From the IMG/VR virus record IMGVR_UViG_3300036670_000156, positions 1 to 37,020 of that record: DNA of 37,020 bases; one strand, 5' to 3'. Under the pieces are notes generated by a model, which was not told the origin of the DNA, searched no databases, and saw only the letters and a list, made by a program, of their open reading frames with translations. A program made the position numbers and the translations under genes. Of the stretch, positions 1 through 7,857 are shown in pieces (position 1 is the stretch's first letter; each line of letters begins with the position of its first letter). The DNA is from a virus.

Positions 1-135
1 ATCTTCAAATACCACGGGTCCGATGATTCGATGCTCAGTTGACGGGCTTCCTGCTCCTCCATCACGAGTTCCTGTGGAACGCTCCACCAGTCTTCACCGC
101 CCTCGTAGGCAACCACCGCCTCTGCCCACAGCTGG
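1..135. repeat. Terminal direct repeat, left copy
   Basis: These 135 bases recur at 36886-37020 with a single difference: A at position 9, G at 36894. The repeat lies inside the VirE-type helicase gene, whose reading frame continues across the junction, and the difference is silent (TAT or TAC, both Tyr). The simplest reading is a circular or circularly permuted genome linearised by the assembler with an overlap, giving a unique length of 36,885 bp. That fits P22-like headful packaging. A true fixed terminal repeat cannot be excluded from the sequence alone. Confidence 0.9.
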
Positions 136-2216
136 TCGCGTACCTCTTTAAGCAGGGCCGTGTTCATGGGCTTCACCTCGCCCGCGATCACCGGCCAGAA
201 TCGGCGAGCACCACTCGGGTCGATAATATATGACTGGCCCACCTCGTTCGTGGTTCCGGCGAACACGCAGGTCCGGGGATACGCTTTAGCGTCGCGTTCG
301 TAACTCAGTCGGGCGTCGTCGGTCGTGGTCGTTAGCGTGGCCTTAAGTGATTCCATATCGGCTTTGCGTAGCGTGGCTAATTCCGACATTTCGACTATCA
401 GCTTTCCGGTGATCACTGCCACCATATCTTTGTGGTTGCTCGACGCGCCGGTCATCGCCCGCGAAAATTCGGTATAGAAGGGTCCGCCCAGGATGCGTAA
501 TGCCTGCGACTTGCCAATGCCCTGCTTGCCCTCGAAGATGAGCATGTGGTCGGCTTGGCAACCCGGAGTCATTCCACGGGCGACCGCGCTGATCAGCCAT
601 TTCCGGCCAACGGCACAGGTATACTCATCGTTCTTCGTCCCGATCAGGTCAGGCAGCCAAGTGTCGATCCTTTTCACGCCATCCCATCGGAATTTCAAGA
701 GGTGGATGCGTAATGGGTTGACCCGGTATTCATTCGCGATGAATCGGATAGCTTGCGAGCAATGGATCTGCTTCACCCAGGAATCACCCATCGAGTGGAA
801 CTTCACCATCAGATTGATCTCGTCCGATTCACCAGCGCGATCGGCATAGATATCACCCAATTCACCGGCCCGGACTCGGTGATCGAAATCCGCGATCCAG
901 TAATTCGGCACAATCCCCTCCTGCTGCATTCCACGGGTCCGGTTGATCACGCCGATGATATTGCCCTTCTCATTATTCTCGCCCAATGTCTCCTTGATGA
1001 ACTTCCGACGTTCTACCTTCAGGAGGTCTTCGAGGATATTGACTCGCGCCCTCGTACATTCCTTCTTCAGCTTCTTGATGATCCCGTCCAGCTTCTTCCC
1101 GGTGCGGCAGGCCGATTCCAACAGTTCATTATCGACGAGAGGCGCATCACTGTCGCACCACTCTTTCATTCGCAGGTAGATGGCATCCGGATCTTTGAAT
1201 GTCGGATCGACCTTCTCGCGGAATTCCTTCCATCGGAATGCAGAGCAGCTGTTATGCAGACACCGGTAGACCGGGCGATTATTAACCAGTCCGACCATCG
1301 GGTCTGTGTGTTGGTCATTGAATGGGCAGCGGGCGATCGTCCATTTCTTGCCCTCGTTCCCGTACAGTGGACGCGGGCCGCTGGTAACGCGCTGGCCACG
1401 CTCAAGTAGCCACTTCTCCATGTCAGCGATGAACTCGCCAGTCATATCCTTATATTCTTCTGTCTGCGAATTCTTCAGTGCGTTCGCCAGATTCTCGATC
1501 AGGCCACGGGGCACTAAGCCGACCACTTCCGGCACCCGCTCCAGCATGGCAACCCGGTGCGGGCGTTCAGCGGTGGATGATCCCTTCGCAGCTACCGTAC
1601 CGTAGACCTTCCAGACCCGCGATGCATTCCACATCGTGGTGTCGACGAGGATAGCGTCATCGCTGAAAATCCCCGCCAACATCTTGGTGGCGAACTCGTA
1701 TTCCGAACGTGTTGCCTCGTCATTTGGCTCGTCGGTGGCGTACATCATGTGGATGCCGTTACCGGAGCAAGCCTCGATCGGTTCCGGCCAGCCCAAGGAC
1801 GTTAGCCATTCCTTGATCGCCGCCGCAGTCGTGCGAGCCTTGCTCAGTTCCTCGTCGGTCGAAGAGATGCCCGCTGGCCGAACCGGGTCCAGGTCGATCA
1901 GAAACCAGCGCCGCCGGGTGATTTCGGCATCATTGGTCGTCGTATGACTCCCATACTCGAATCGGTTGTGACTTCTCGCTGCGAGCGCAGGATCGACCGG
2001 ATTGGCAGTGACGTAGATCGCTTGATGCTTGCCGTTCTCTTTCGAGATCATGCTCGCCGCCATCGCCGTGTCATCGAAGTACCCGCTGATCGTACCGTAC
2101 TTGGTCTTAGGGATGCGGACCTCAAATACCGTCCCCCGACTAAACAGCAGATCCAATGTGCTCTTAATGATTATCGACGGTTTTGTGTGTCGATATTCGT
2201 CGAATTCTACCGCCAT
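1..2216 (-). CDS. VirE-type primase/helicase-like protein, N-terminal 738 codons (gene crosses the contig junction)
   Basis: The open frame starts at ATG 2216 behind a strong AAGGAGAG site and runs off the left edge. It continues at 36887 and stops at 36531, giving 856 residues in all. The second half carries a virulence-associated E (VirE) P-loop domain, with Walker A GKQGIGKS at residues 563-570 and a downstream DPSGARRFWPV motif typical of the family. The N-terminal part (for example RRRWFLIDLDP followed by a GNGIHMMY-like segment) looks like the primase-polymerase-like module often fused to VirE in phages. The family acts in phage and plasmid replication as an ATPase/helicase. It is the last replication gene of the leftward unit, starting 2 bp after the nuclease gene stops. 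Confidence 0.88.
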   Translation of the reverse strand, partial: MAVEFDEYRHTKPSIIIKSTLDLLFSRGTVFEVRIPKTKYGTISGYFDDTAMAASMISKENGKHQAIYVTANPVDPALAARSHNRFEYGSHTTTNDAEITRRRWFLIDLDPVRPAGISSTDEELSKARTTAAAIKEWLTSLGWPEPIEACSGNGIHMMYATDEPNDEATRSEYEFATKMLAGIFSDDAILVDTTMWNASRVWKVYGTVAAKGSSTAERPHRVAMLERVPEVVGLVPRGLIENLANALKNSQTEEYKDMTGEFIADMEKWLLERGQRVTSGPRPLYGNEGKKWTIARCPFNDQHTDPMVGLVNNRPVYRCLHNSCSAFRWKEFREKVDPTFKDPDAIYLRMKEWCDSDAPLVDNELLESACRTGKKLDGIIKKLKKECTRARVNILEDLLKVERRKFIKETLGENNEKGNIIGVINRTRGMQQEGIVPNYWIADFDHRVRAGELGDIYADRAGESDEINLMVKFHSMGDSWVKQIHCSQAIRFIANEYRVNPLRIHLLKFRWDGVKRIDTWLPDLIGTKNDEYTCAVGRKWLISAVARGMTPGCQADHMLIFEGKQGIGKSQALRILGGPFYTEFSRAMTGASSNHKDMVAVITGKLIVEMSELATLRKADMESLKATLTTTTDDARLSYERDAKAYPRTCVFAGTTNEVGQSYIIDPSGARRFWPVIAGEVKPMNTALLKEVRDQLWAEAVVAYEGGEDWWSVPQELVMEEQEARQLSIESSDPWYLK

Positions 2217-2217
2217 T

Positions 2218-2655
2218 CTATGCTCTCCTTGTATTATCTCTCAGTGCCGTGGTCAACCAAGACCCGGCATCGAGCGAGGAGCCGTCGGCGCAGGATAAGC
2301 CACGCAATATCATCATATCGAGCTTCTCGTCCAATCGCTCGTGGTGCCTTCCAGATACGAGGTAAGCGTGATGCTCCACTTCGAGAAGGAAATGTACGGG
2401 CACCAAGTGGTGGCGCTGACTGATCCACTGGTGTTGCGATGGCTCGATCTTGAATGCCGCAGACTTGGTGCCGGTTAACCGGCTGGCGGCCGCTTTAAGC
2501 TCTAGCCACCCGGTCTCGTACCCAGGCTGGCGCATCACGTAGGATGCATCCGGGACACCGGGACATACCGCCCCGTCCTCGTGCCACGACAGCAGTAGGA
2601 ACGGAGCCAGACGCGGCGCGATCCGGTGCCTGAAGGATAGCTCAACCTTGTTCAT
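2218..2655 (-). CDS. PD-(D/E)xK (VRR-NUC-like) endonuclease
   Basis: This 145-residue protein has the arrangement of small phage PD-(D/E)xK nucleases. P35-D36 is followed about 15 residues later by E52-L-K54, then a conserved-looking Q74-H-Q-W77. Related phage proteins are thought to act as structure-specific nucleases in replication or recombination. The start overlaps the end of datZ by 14 bp. The stop codon sits inside the ribosome binding region of the VirE gene, so the two are probably translated in coupling. The specific substrate is not predictable. How such an enzyme handles Z-containing DNA is an open question in this context. Confidence 0.72.
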   Translation of the reverse strand: MNKVELSFRHRIAPRLAPFLLLSWHEDGAVCPGVPDASYVMRQPGYETGWLELKAAASRLTGTKSAAFKIEPSQHQWISQRHHLVPVHFLLEVEHHAYLVSGRHHERLDEKLDMMILRGLSCADGSSLDAGSWLTTALRDNTRRA

Positions 2656-3196
2656 ATGCGTAGAAAATCACCCAGTTGAGGACGTGTTCGGCGATCAATT
2701 CGGGCCAGACTCCCCGCGCCTCATCGCCCTTCTTACCCATCTGGACGGCCAAGCCCTCTTGCGCATGTTCTGCGGTAATATCTACGCCATGAATCCGAAT
2801 GAATCGGATACCGTCCGCCAGATCGCAAAGCTTCACCAGCAGTTCCGCCCCCGGCGGCCATCCAGTGTACCACAGAGCGGGCAGCGTGTCACGTTCCGCC
2901 TCTTCGACGCCCGATAATCTGCGTTTGGTGTGGCTCGGAATGTCACCTGTGAATACCTCCGCCATATCGTGGAAGAGCGCGCAAGGCAAGATATCGGCGG
3001 CAGGTCCAAAGTAACCGCCGGGCGCTGTCTTGGCGATACCGTAGGCCAACGCCCCCACATTCGCTGAGTGTTCAGCCAGACTCTGAATTCGGGTGGTGTC
3101 GATCATGTGCCAGCGTTTCACGGCAGCAAAGCGCATGACGGTCTCTACTTCCGCCCTATCGATCCCGTAGGCATAATGGTCCAGTTTACTTGACAT
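2642..3196 (-). CDS. datZ: DatZ-like HD-domain dATP triphosphohydrolase
   Basis: This 184-residue HD phosphohydrolase has metal ligands at H43 (AEHSAN), H76-D77 (LFHDMAE) and D125 (CDLAD). Length and layout match DatZ of cyanophage S-2L and the wider YfbR-like 5'-deoxynucleotidase group. In Z-genome phages DatZ strips triphosphate from dATP, draining the dATP pool so that dZTP is used instead. The assignment rests on the fold plus adjacency to mazZ and purZ. By itself the sequence could also be a YfbR-like dNMP phosphatase. The gene overlaps mazZ by 11 bp and the nuclease gene by 14 bp, indicating one polycistronic message. Confidence 0.85.
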   Translation of the reverse strand: MSSKLDHYAYGIDRAEVETVMRFAAVKRWHMIDTTRIQSLAEHSANVGALAYGIAKTAPGGYFGPAADILPCALFHDMAEVFTGDIPSHTKRRLSGVEEAERDTLPALWYTGWPPGAELLVKLCDLADGIRFIRIHGVDITAEHAQEGLAVQMGKKGDEARGVWPELIAEHVLNWVIFYAYEQG

Positions 3197-3482
3197 GCTT
3201 CATCACTCCCAGTTCCGATTGCAACCAGACGCGGGCGTCATTGACCGCCATCTTGCGACGGATGCATTCCTCGATCGAGAAGCGCTTGCGAGCACCGTAG
3301 TCCAGTAGCATGATCATTGCGTCCGCATATTCGGTCTCGTCGGTCGGCGCATCAATGAGTTCACCGATCTCGCTATAGAGCTTCAAGAACATAGATGCGT
3401 CGGTACGCTTCGGGAACAGGTGATCGGCCTGCCTACGTACTTCCAGGGCCAGGATATCGATACTTTGCGCGGCGTCTTTCAT
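3186..3482 (-). CDS. mazZ: MazZ-like (d)GTP pyrophosphohydrolase of the MazG family
   Basis: This 98-residue all-alpha NTP pyrophosphohydrolase has the family metal-binding pattern E38-x2-E41 followed by E51-x2-D54. It is a single MazG-type domain with no extension. In the Z pathway MazZ hydrolyses GTP/dGTP to the monophosphate, supplying dGMP, the PurZ substrate. The ATG overlaps the purZ stop codon (ATGA), so translation should be coupled. As an isolated gene it would only be called a MazG-like enzyme. The specific name depends on its position between purZ and datZ. Confidence 0.85.
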   Translation of the reverse strand: MKDAAQSIDILALEVRRQADHLFPKRTDASMFLKLYSEIGELIDAPTDETEYADAMIMLLDYGARKRFSIEECIRRKMAVNDARVWLQSELGVMKHVK

Positions 3483-4528
3483 TTTGCGATCCTTTTAACA
3501 TCCGCATCATCAGGGCCGTAGCCGACCCACACCACTTTGGGCCGATTGACTTTGGTTAGCGTTTGTTCGTTGATCCGTGCGATCAGGGCGGTGACTTCGT
3601 GCGGCTCGATATAATTCACGAAGTTCAGGAAGATCTGGGTCTCCCAATAGTGACCGCAATGGAATAATGCGTCGTCCAATTGCTGGTGGCTGAATGAGAA
3701 AATCCGCCGCTGGAGCTTGGTCACGGTCGTGACTTCAGGCTGTGGGATACGCTTGAGGTCCGCCCATTCGAGTTCCTCTTGGTCCGGGTAGCACGGACCG
3801 CTGGAGCCATCGCGATTATTCACCCGGATCGGCAATGTCCGCAATGCCGCCATAATCTGAATTCGGCTAGCCCACTTGAATGGTAGGCCGCAATCAGCAG
3901 CGATCTGCCAAGGCGTGACGTCGCGACTGGTGGTATAGGGATATGCGCCATGGTACATCGAAAGCCCGAACCCCTGTGCGCCCTCGATAATGATGTTTTC
4001 GGACTCTTGGAGCGCCCCGTCGTACTCCGCCATGGTCACAACATACTGATTCAGTACGGTATCCCGGAAGCGACATACGGCGGTGTTCGGGTCATCGACG
4101 CGGCGCATGATTCTTTCGATCGCTGCCGCGCCCACGCCCTTCGCGGTGGACCCGATCTTGGTCATACCACCTGCCACCTCTTGAATCGCGTGGTAATCGG
4201 CGACCACTGCAGCATGAGGATGGATCATAAGACGTTTACCCTCCATCAGATCGCTGTATCTGTCCAGTTCGCCGATCAGGGTCTTGGCGTGGATCAGCGA
4301 TCCGGGGCCAAGCATCACGGTTTTGATGGTCGGGGAACAGATCGCCGTAGGCAGCTGCTGGGTCATCATGTGGATGCCCCGCGCCTTATTGATATAGGTG
4401 TGGCCCGCGTTAGTCGCGAACGAACATACGGCGGTGTCGTAATGAAAACGAACGGCCAGATACCCGGCCAGCAAGCCCTTGCCCGTACTGCCGTACTGCA
4501 AGTCGATAATCATGTGTGCGGTATGCAT
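3479..4528 (-). CDS. purZ: PurZ, aminodeoxyadenylosuccinate synthetase
   Basis: This 349-residue adenylosuccinate synthetase homologue is shorter than cellular PurA (about 430). The N-terminal loop reads GSTGKG (residues 13-18), where PurA has GDEGKG. The catalytic Asp of PurA is therefore Ser14, while Lys17, Asn40 and His43 (NAGHT) are kept. As I recall it, phiVC8 PurZ has the same IDLQ-G-STGKGL-AGYLA pattern. PurZ joins L-aspartate to dGMP using a nucleoside triphosphate, giving N6-succino-2-amino-dAMP, which host PurB converts to dZMP. A GAGGA ribosome site precedes ATG 4528. The gene lies 10 bp after dpoZ. This is the diagnostic gene for a 2-aminoadenine genome. Confidence 0.95.
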   Translation of the reverse strand: MHTAHMIIDLQYGSTGKGLLAGYLAVRFHYDTAVCSFATNAGHTYINKARGIHMMTQQLPTAICSPTIKTVMLGPGSLIHAKTLIGELDRYSDLMEGKRLMIHPHAAVVADYHAIQEVAGGMTKIGSTAKGVGAAAIERIMRRVDDPNTAVCRFRDTVLNQYVVTMAEYDGALQESENIIIEGAQGFGLSMYHGAYPYTTSRDVTPWQIAADCGLPFKWASRIQIMAALRTLPIRVNNRDGSSGPCYPDQEELEWADLKRIPQPEVTTVTKLQRRIFSFSHQQLDDALFHCGHYWETQIFLNFVNYIEPHEVTALIARINEQTLTKVNRPKVVWVGYGPDDADVKRIAK

Positions 4529-4538
4529 TTATATGTCC

Positions 4539-6392
4539 TCAGTTTTTGCTAGCTTCGAACCAATTGATGCCACTATCACCCGAAGCGGTGATCGGCACTC
4601 TTATTCTGACCCATGCGGTATCTGAATTGAAATCTGTATATTCCTTAAGTATGATGCCTCGGGTGTCCCCTTCCCCATTGACCGACACACCGATCTCATC
4701 ATGGCAAGACATCATCAGCCGTGCCGGTAGCTTGAATTCGCGGATCGCGGCGTCCGTCCGGATCAGTCCGATTTTGTGTAGATCGGCAGCATAAGCTTGG
4801 TAGAGCAGTCCAGCTGCTTTGTGTTCCCCATGATCCGGGAACCGAAGCCTGCGACCAGTCAGCGTACGTACGAATCCCTTGGACTTGGCCACGCTCTCGG
4901 CATGCTTCATGAACGATTTGACGCCCGGTAGCTTCGTGTGATACAGGTCGAATATGCGTTTCGCGTCATCGCCCGGCAGGTAGCACATCCGCCCCCGGTA
5001 CTCGCTGATCTCGTAATCCATACCCATCATGAACGACAGCTTCCCAGCACCAGCGCCGAATGCCAGCCCCAGGTTAATCTGCTTCGTGTTCGGTGCGCCT
5101 GCGTACAGCGGATTGCGCGGGATACCGGTCATGTCAGACACGATCTGGTGGTAATCCATTGCCGGATTAGCCTTGTATGCGCTGATGATCGCCGGGTCAT
5201 TGATCAAATGTGCAGCCATCCGAAAGTCTACCTGGGAATAGTCGGCGCAGAACCATTCGTCACCTGCGTCGGGGAGAAACATCGCCCGTAGGATCGCAGC
5301 ATTGTTTTTATCTCGCTTGGTGATCTGTTGAAGCGCCGGATCGACCGATGAGAGACGCCCCGTAATTGTCCCGGTGTCAGCGTCGCTTCGAGTCTGGTTA
5401 AATTGAGTGTGGACGTACCCACTCCCATCAGCACTACCGATAATGTGGCCACGGATGAAAGTGTCCCGTAGCTTGATCGTCTTACGAAGATTGCGTACTT
5501 TCTCAGCCAGCGGGTGTTTGATTTCTCGGAGCGCATCTTGTCCAAGAGACGGTCCCTTTCCGCCCTTAGTCGGTCCCACGAGTGTGCCATCTATTAATCT
5601 CCATTGGTATTTGTTAACTGGCTCGGGCTGGAAGAACTCACGCATCTGCTTAGGCGAGTTCACGAAGGTCGATGCGTCCTTGCAGCCGGTGATATCGACG
5701 ATTTCTTTCGCGTAGACTCTCTCCTTTTCATCGAGCAGCGGAATGGCTGCGTGGGCGGCTTCCAGGTCCACACGGACTCCGCCCCAAGACATATCGGCCA
5801 ATACCGGCAGCAGCTTCATCTCGACGTCCAACACGTTCTCAAGCTCCTGCCCCTGTATCTGCTTACACTGCTTCTGGTATATGTCGAAGCAGATCCGGGC
5901 ATCCGAGGCACCATAGGCCGCGACCAGATCACGAGGCGCGTCCCGTAGGCCGGAGAGTATGTCGGTGCGCCGGGTCAGACCCATGGCGGCACCGATCGCG
6001 GCCAGTAGCGCTTCTTTATCGGACTGCACCGCGTTGGCGGTGGCCACGCTGTCGAGCTTGTAACTGAAATGGTGTTCGTTGATCAAACACTCGGCGACCA
6101 TCGTGCAATACCACTCGACCGATCGAGGATCGATTCCGAACGTCCGGGTAGACTGGTATTCGAATTGGGCGTTATGGGCGATCACCTTTTTACCGGGCAG
6201 CAGGTCACGCAACCAATGAGCGAGACCGGGCGTATCCCTGATATCGAAATACCATTCGGCGTCGTGTGTCGCCACTGCGACGCCGAAGACGTTGAAGTCG
6301 GGCATCCAATACTTCAGCCCAGTGGTTTCATAATCCAGCGCGACGATCCGAGCTTCGATCCTGGGCAGCGACATAGATATTCCAGCATTCAT
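4539..6392 (-). CDS. dpoZ: DpoZ-like family A DNA polymerase with 3'-5' exonuclease
   Basis: This 617-residue PolA-type replicase has an exonuclease domain with D20-x-E22 (Exo I), H73-N-x2-F-E78 (Exo II) and Y160-x3-D164 (Exo III). The polymerase domain has motif A around D384 (ADYSQVDFR), motif B at K437-x3-L-x3-F445-G and motif C H564-D-E566. All proofreading and polymerase carboxylates appear intact. DpoZ enzymes of Z-phages prefer dZTP over dATP, and adjacency to purZ supports that role. The nearest in-frame upstream stop is 15 bp before ATG 6392. ATG 6374 is an alternative. Neither has a strong ribosome site, so coupling to the small upstream ORF at 6328-6501 is likely. Confidence 0.9.
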   Translation of the reverse strand: MNAGISMSLPRIEARIVALDYETTGLKYWMPDFNVFGVAVATHDAEWYFDIRDTPGLAHWLRDLLPGKKVIAHNAQFEYQSTRTFGIDPRSVEWYCTMVAECLINEHHFSYKLDSVATANAVQSDKEALLAAIGAAMGLTRRTDILSGLRDAPRDLVAAYGASDARICFDIYQKQCKQIQGQELENVLDVEMKLLPVLADMSWGGVRVDLEAAHAAIPLLDEKERVYAKEIVDITGCKDASTFVNSPKQMREFFQPEPVNKYQWRLIDGTLVGPTKGGKGPSLGQDALREIKHPLAEKVRNLRKTIKLRDTFIRGHIIGSADGSGYVHTQFNQTRSDADTGTITGRLSSVDPALQQITKRDKNNAAILRAMFLPDAGDEWFCADYSQVDFRMAAHLINDPAIISAYKANPAMDYHQIVSDMTGIPRNPLYAGAPNTKQINLGLAFGAGAGKLSFMMGMDYEISEYRGRMCYLPGDDAKRIFDLYHTKLPGVKSFMKHAESVAKSKGFVRTLTGRRLRFPDHGEHKAAGLLYQAYAADLHKIGLIRTDAAIREFKLPARLMMSCHDEIGVSVNGEGDTRGIILKEYTDFNSDTAWVRIRVPITASGDSGINWFEASKN

Positions 6393-6501
6393 TGGGGGAC
6401 TTAGCTACTATTAGGATATTGGAGTCGATCGTCAGGGACCAGAGGCTCGCGACCATCTTGAAGTGAAAAGGTGTCTTCCGAGGAAGACCTGCATTGACCA
6501 T
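6328..6501 (-). CDS. Small ORF overlapping the dpoZ start (possible translational leader)
   Basis: This 57-residue frame begins at ATG 6501 seven bases after a strong GGAGAG site and ends at TGA 6328, overlapping the first 65 bases of dpoZ in another frame. It follows directly after a rho-independent terminator. I do not recognise the product (it starts MVNAGLPRKTPFHFKMV). Because dpoZ has only weak ribosome sites of its own, the likely use is to bring ribosomes to the polymerase start by coupling. It could also be a real small protein, or chance. Confidence 0.45.
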   Translation of the reverse strand: MVNAGLPRKTPFHFKMVASLWSLTIDSNILIVAKSPNECWNIYVAAQDRSSDRRAGL

Positions 6502-6517
6502 ATGTCTCTCCTGCTTG

Positions 6518-6548
6518 AAAAAAGCCCCCGGATTTATGGTCCGGGGGC
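6518..6548 (-). terminator. Rho-independent terminator between the putative SSB gene and dpoZ
   Basis: On the minus strand a perfect 9-bp GC-rich stem (GCCCCCGGA paired with TCCGGGGGC) with a 7-base loop is followed by six T residues. It would reduce transcription from the 6601-7368 gene into the polymerase/Z cassette. It may set the ratio between an abundant binding protein and the replication enzymes. Confidence 0.88.
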
Positions 6549-6553
6549 AAGAA

Positions 6554-6590
6554 GCGCTGGGCGGGCAACTGCTTTCGGCAGAGCCCAGCG
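6554..6590. other. Compound hairpin just downstream of the 6601-7368 gene
   Basis: Arms GCGCTGGGC (6554-6562) and GCCCAGCGC (6582-6590) pair perfectly over 9 bp. The loop contains a further small stem (CTGC/GCAG). No T-run follows on either strand, so it is not a classical terminator. It may protect the 3' end of the upstream message, or act together with the terminator at 6518-6548. Confidence 0.7.
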
Positions 6591-6600
6591 CCTAGGAGAA

Positions 6601-7368
6601 TCAGATAGAATCGGTCTGGTGGCCCGCTGTGGTGGTTTCGCCTGGGGCATCATGGCTGGCTCGTACGACCTGACCATCAGCGCCGGAGAACATCGCGTAC
6701 TGCTTCTCAGCCTCGCGGTACAACGCTTCTGGCGGGAAACCGGCGGGCTGGACCACGTAATTGTAGAACGTCTTGTTCTGCTTGTTCTTGTCTTTAAAGC
6801 TCGTGACCTTGTAGACGCGGCTAAAACGATCGCCCCCGGCGATCTGGATCATCGCGTTCCATTTGCGGGAGACCTTGGCCTTGGACTTGGGCATCGAAAT
6901 AACGATCTGTTCAAGCGACATGTCCGCTGCCACTCGCAGGCAGTAATGGACGGGGGTGTCCACCACTTCCAGCAGGTCCGGATCTTCGCCTGCTGCCACG
7001 AGCTTACGTACTTGGTCGTCGGCCAGATCCTGGTGATCGTAGGACCCATGGAAGCCACCACCGGCGTCTTGGTCCTTCCAGACCAAATACTCCATACGGT
7101 AGTAAACCGGGATCACGAACACCGTGTCGCCCAACACCTCTTGCGTGACCGTGTTGAACATCAGGCCTTCTTTGGCGTCCTCGTTCTCGTCCTTGATCGG
7201 CGACTGCGCCTGCACCAATTCGAGTCGAGGGATCACAATGTCCTTGGTACCGACATTCTCAGAGCCACGACCCTGACCGCCCTTCGCCCACTCAGGAACT
7301 TCTTCGGAAAATCCGAGTGCGTTCACGTTGGATACTGCTGCGATTTCGTTTTTGCTTTTGGTAGCCAT
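6601..7368 (-). CDS. Putative single-stranded DNA-binding-like phage protein
   Basis: This 255-residue acidic protein has a Gly/Glu-rich N-terminus, a central beta-rich part and an ill-defined C-terminal tail. It resembles phage proteins sometimes annotated as ssDNA-binding or recombination accessory proteins (the segment IPRLELVQAQSP is characteristic), but I cannot assign the fold with certainty. Position supports the idea: it lies just upstream of the polymerase and is followed by a terminator that would make it more abundant than the enzymes below. ATG 7368 has AAGGA at good spacing. ATG 7374, two codons upstream, sits too close to it. Confidence 0.55.
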   Translation of the reverse strand: MATKSKNEIAAVSNVNALGFSEEVPEWAKGGQGRGSENVGTKDIVIPRLELVQAQSPIKDENEDAKEGLMFNTVTQEVLGDTVFVIPVYYRMEYLVWKDQDAGGGFHGSYDHQDLADDQVRKLVAAGEDPDLLEVVDTPVHYCLRVAADMSLEQIVISMPKSKAKVSRKWNAMIQIAGGDRFSRVYKVTSFKDKNKQNKTFYNYVVQPAGFPPEALYREAEKQYAMFSGADGQVVRASHDAPGETTTAGHQTDSI

Positions 7369-7443
7369 TTTCATTTCCTTGGATTAGGGCGTTTAAAAAT
7401 CCGACTGCTGTGCCCGTAAACAGGATAGCCGGAGAGGGAGAAA

Positions 7444-7857
7444 TCAGGACTTGATGATCGACGCACGTTGGAACGGCGTTACGGTGAACAGGTGGTCGGG
7501 AATCGGCGCACCTTCTTTGATCATGCGGCGGAACAGCGCCTTCAAGCTCGACGCGTTGTATCCCTCGGTGATCATATTGGCGTAACCGCAATCACGCAAC
7601 CAGACCATGGCCTCATCTTTCATACCGGCAGCGGTGGATGCATAGACGTCCGACGCCAATTGGACCCTGCCGATACCATCATAACTCACGTTCTTGATCT
7701 CCATCTGCTCCATGGCTTCCGGGATTTCATACAAACGCAGACCGTCGAGACGCTTCTTCAAGGGCTTCAGCGTCTCTTCACGGGACTCGATTTCCGCTTC
7801 CAGGTCGCGCATCTCTGTGACGAGCTTCAGCAGCGGATTGCTCGATTTATCGTTCAT
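7444..7857 (-). CDS. Conserved phage protein with N-terminal coiled coil
   Basis: This protein has 137 residues. Residues 8-50 are charged and heptad-like (EMRDLEAEIESREETLKPLK), predicting a coiled coil. The rest is a compact mixed domain ending in a basic helix and VTPFQRASI. Its ATG overlaps the stop of the preceding gene (ATGA). It sits between the SNF2 helicase and the putative SSB, so a replication or recombination accessory role is plausible. I do not recognise a named family. Confidence 0.7.
   Translation of the reverse strand: MNDKSSNPLLKLVTEMRDLEAEIESREETLKPLKKRLDGLRLYEIPEAMEQMEIKNVSYDGIGRVQLASDVYASTAAGMKDEAMVWLRDCGYANMITEGYNASSLKALFRRMIKEGAPIPDHLFTVTPFQRASIIKS

Noticed and set aside
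6463-7419. A 318-codon plus-strand frame over the SSB-like gene
   Set aside because: Antisense shadow with no ribosome site. The minus-strand gene has a normal start and is followed by a terminator.
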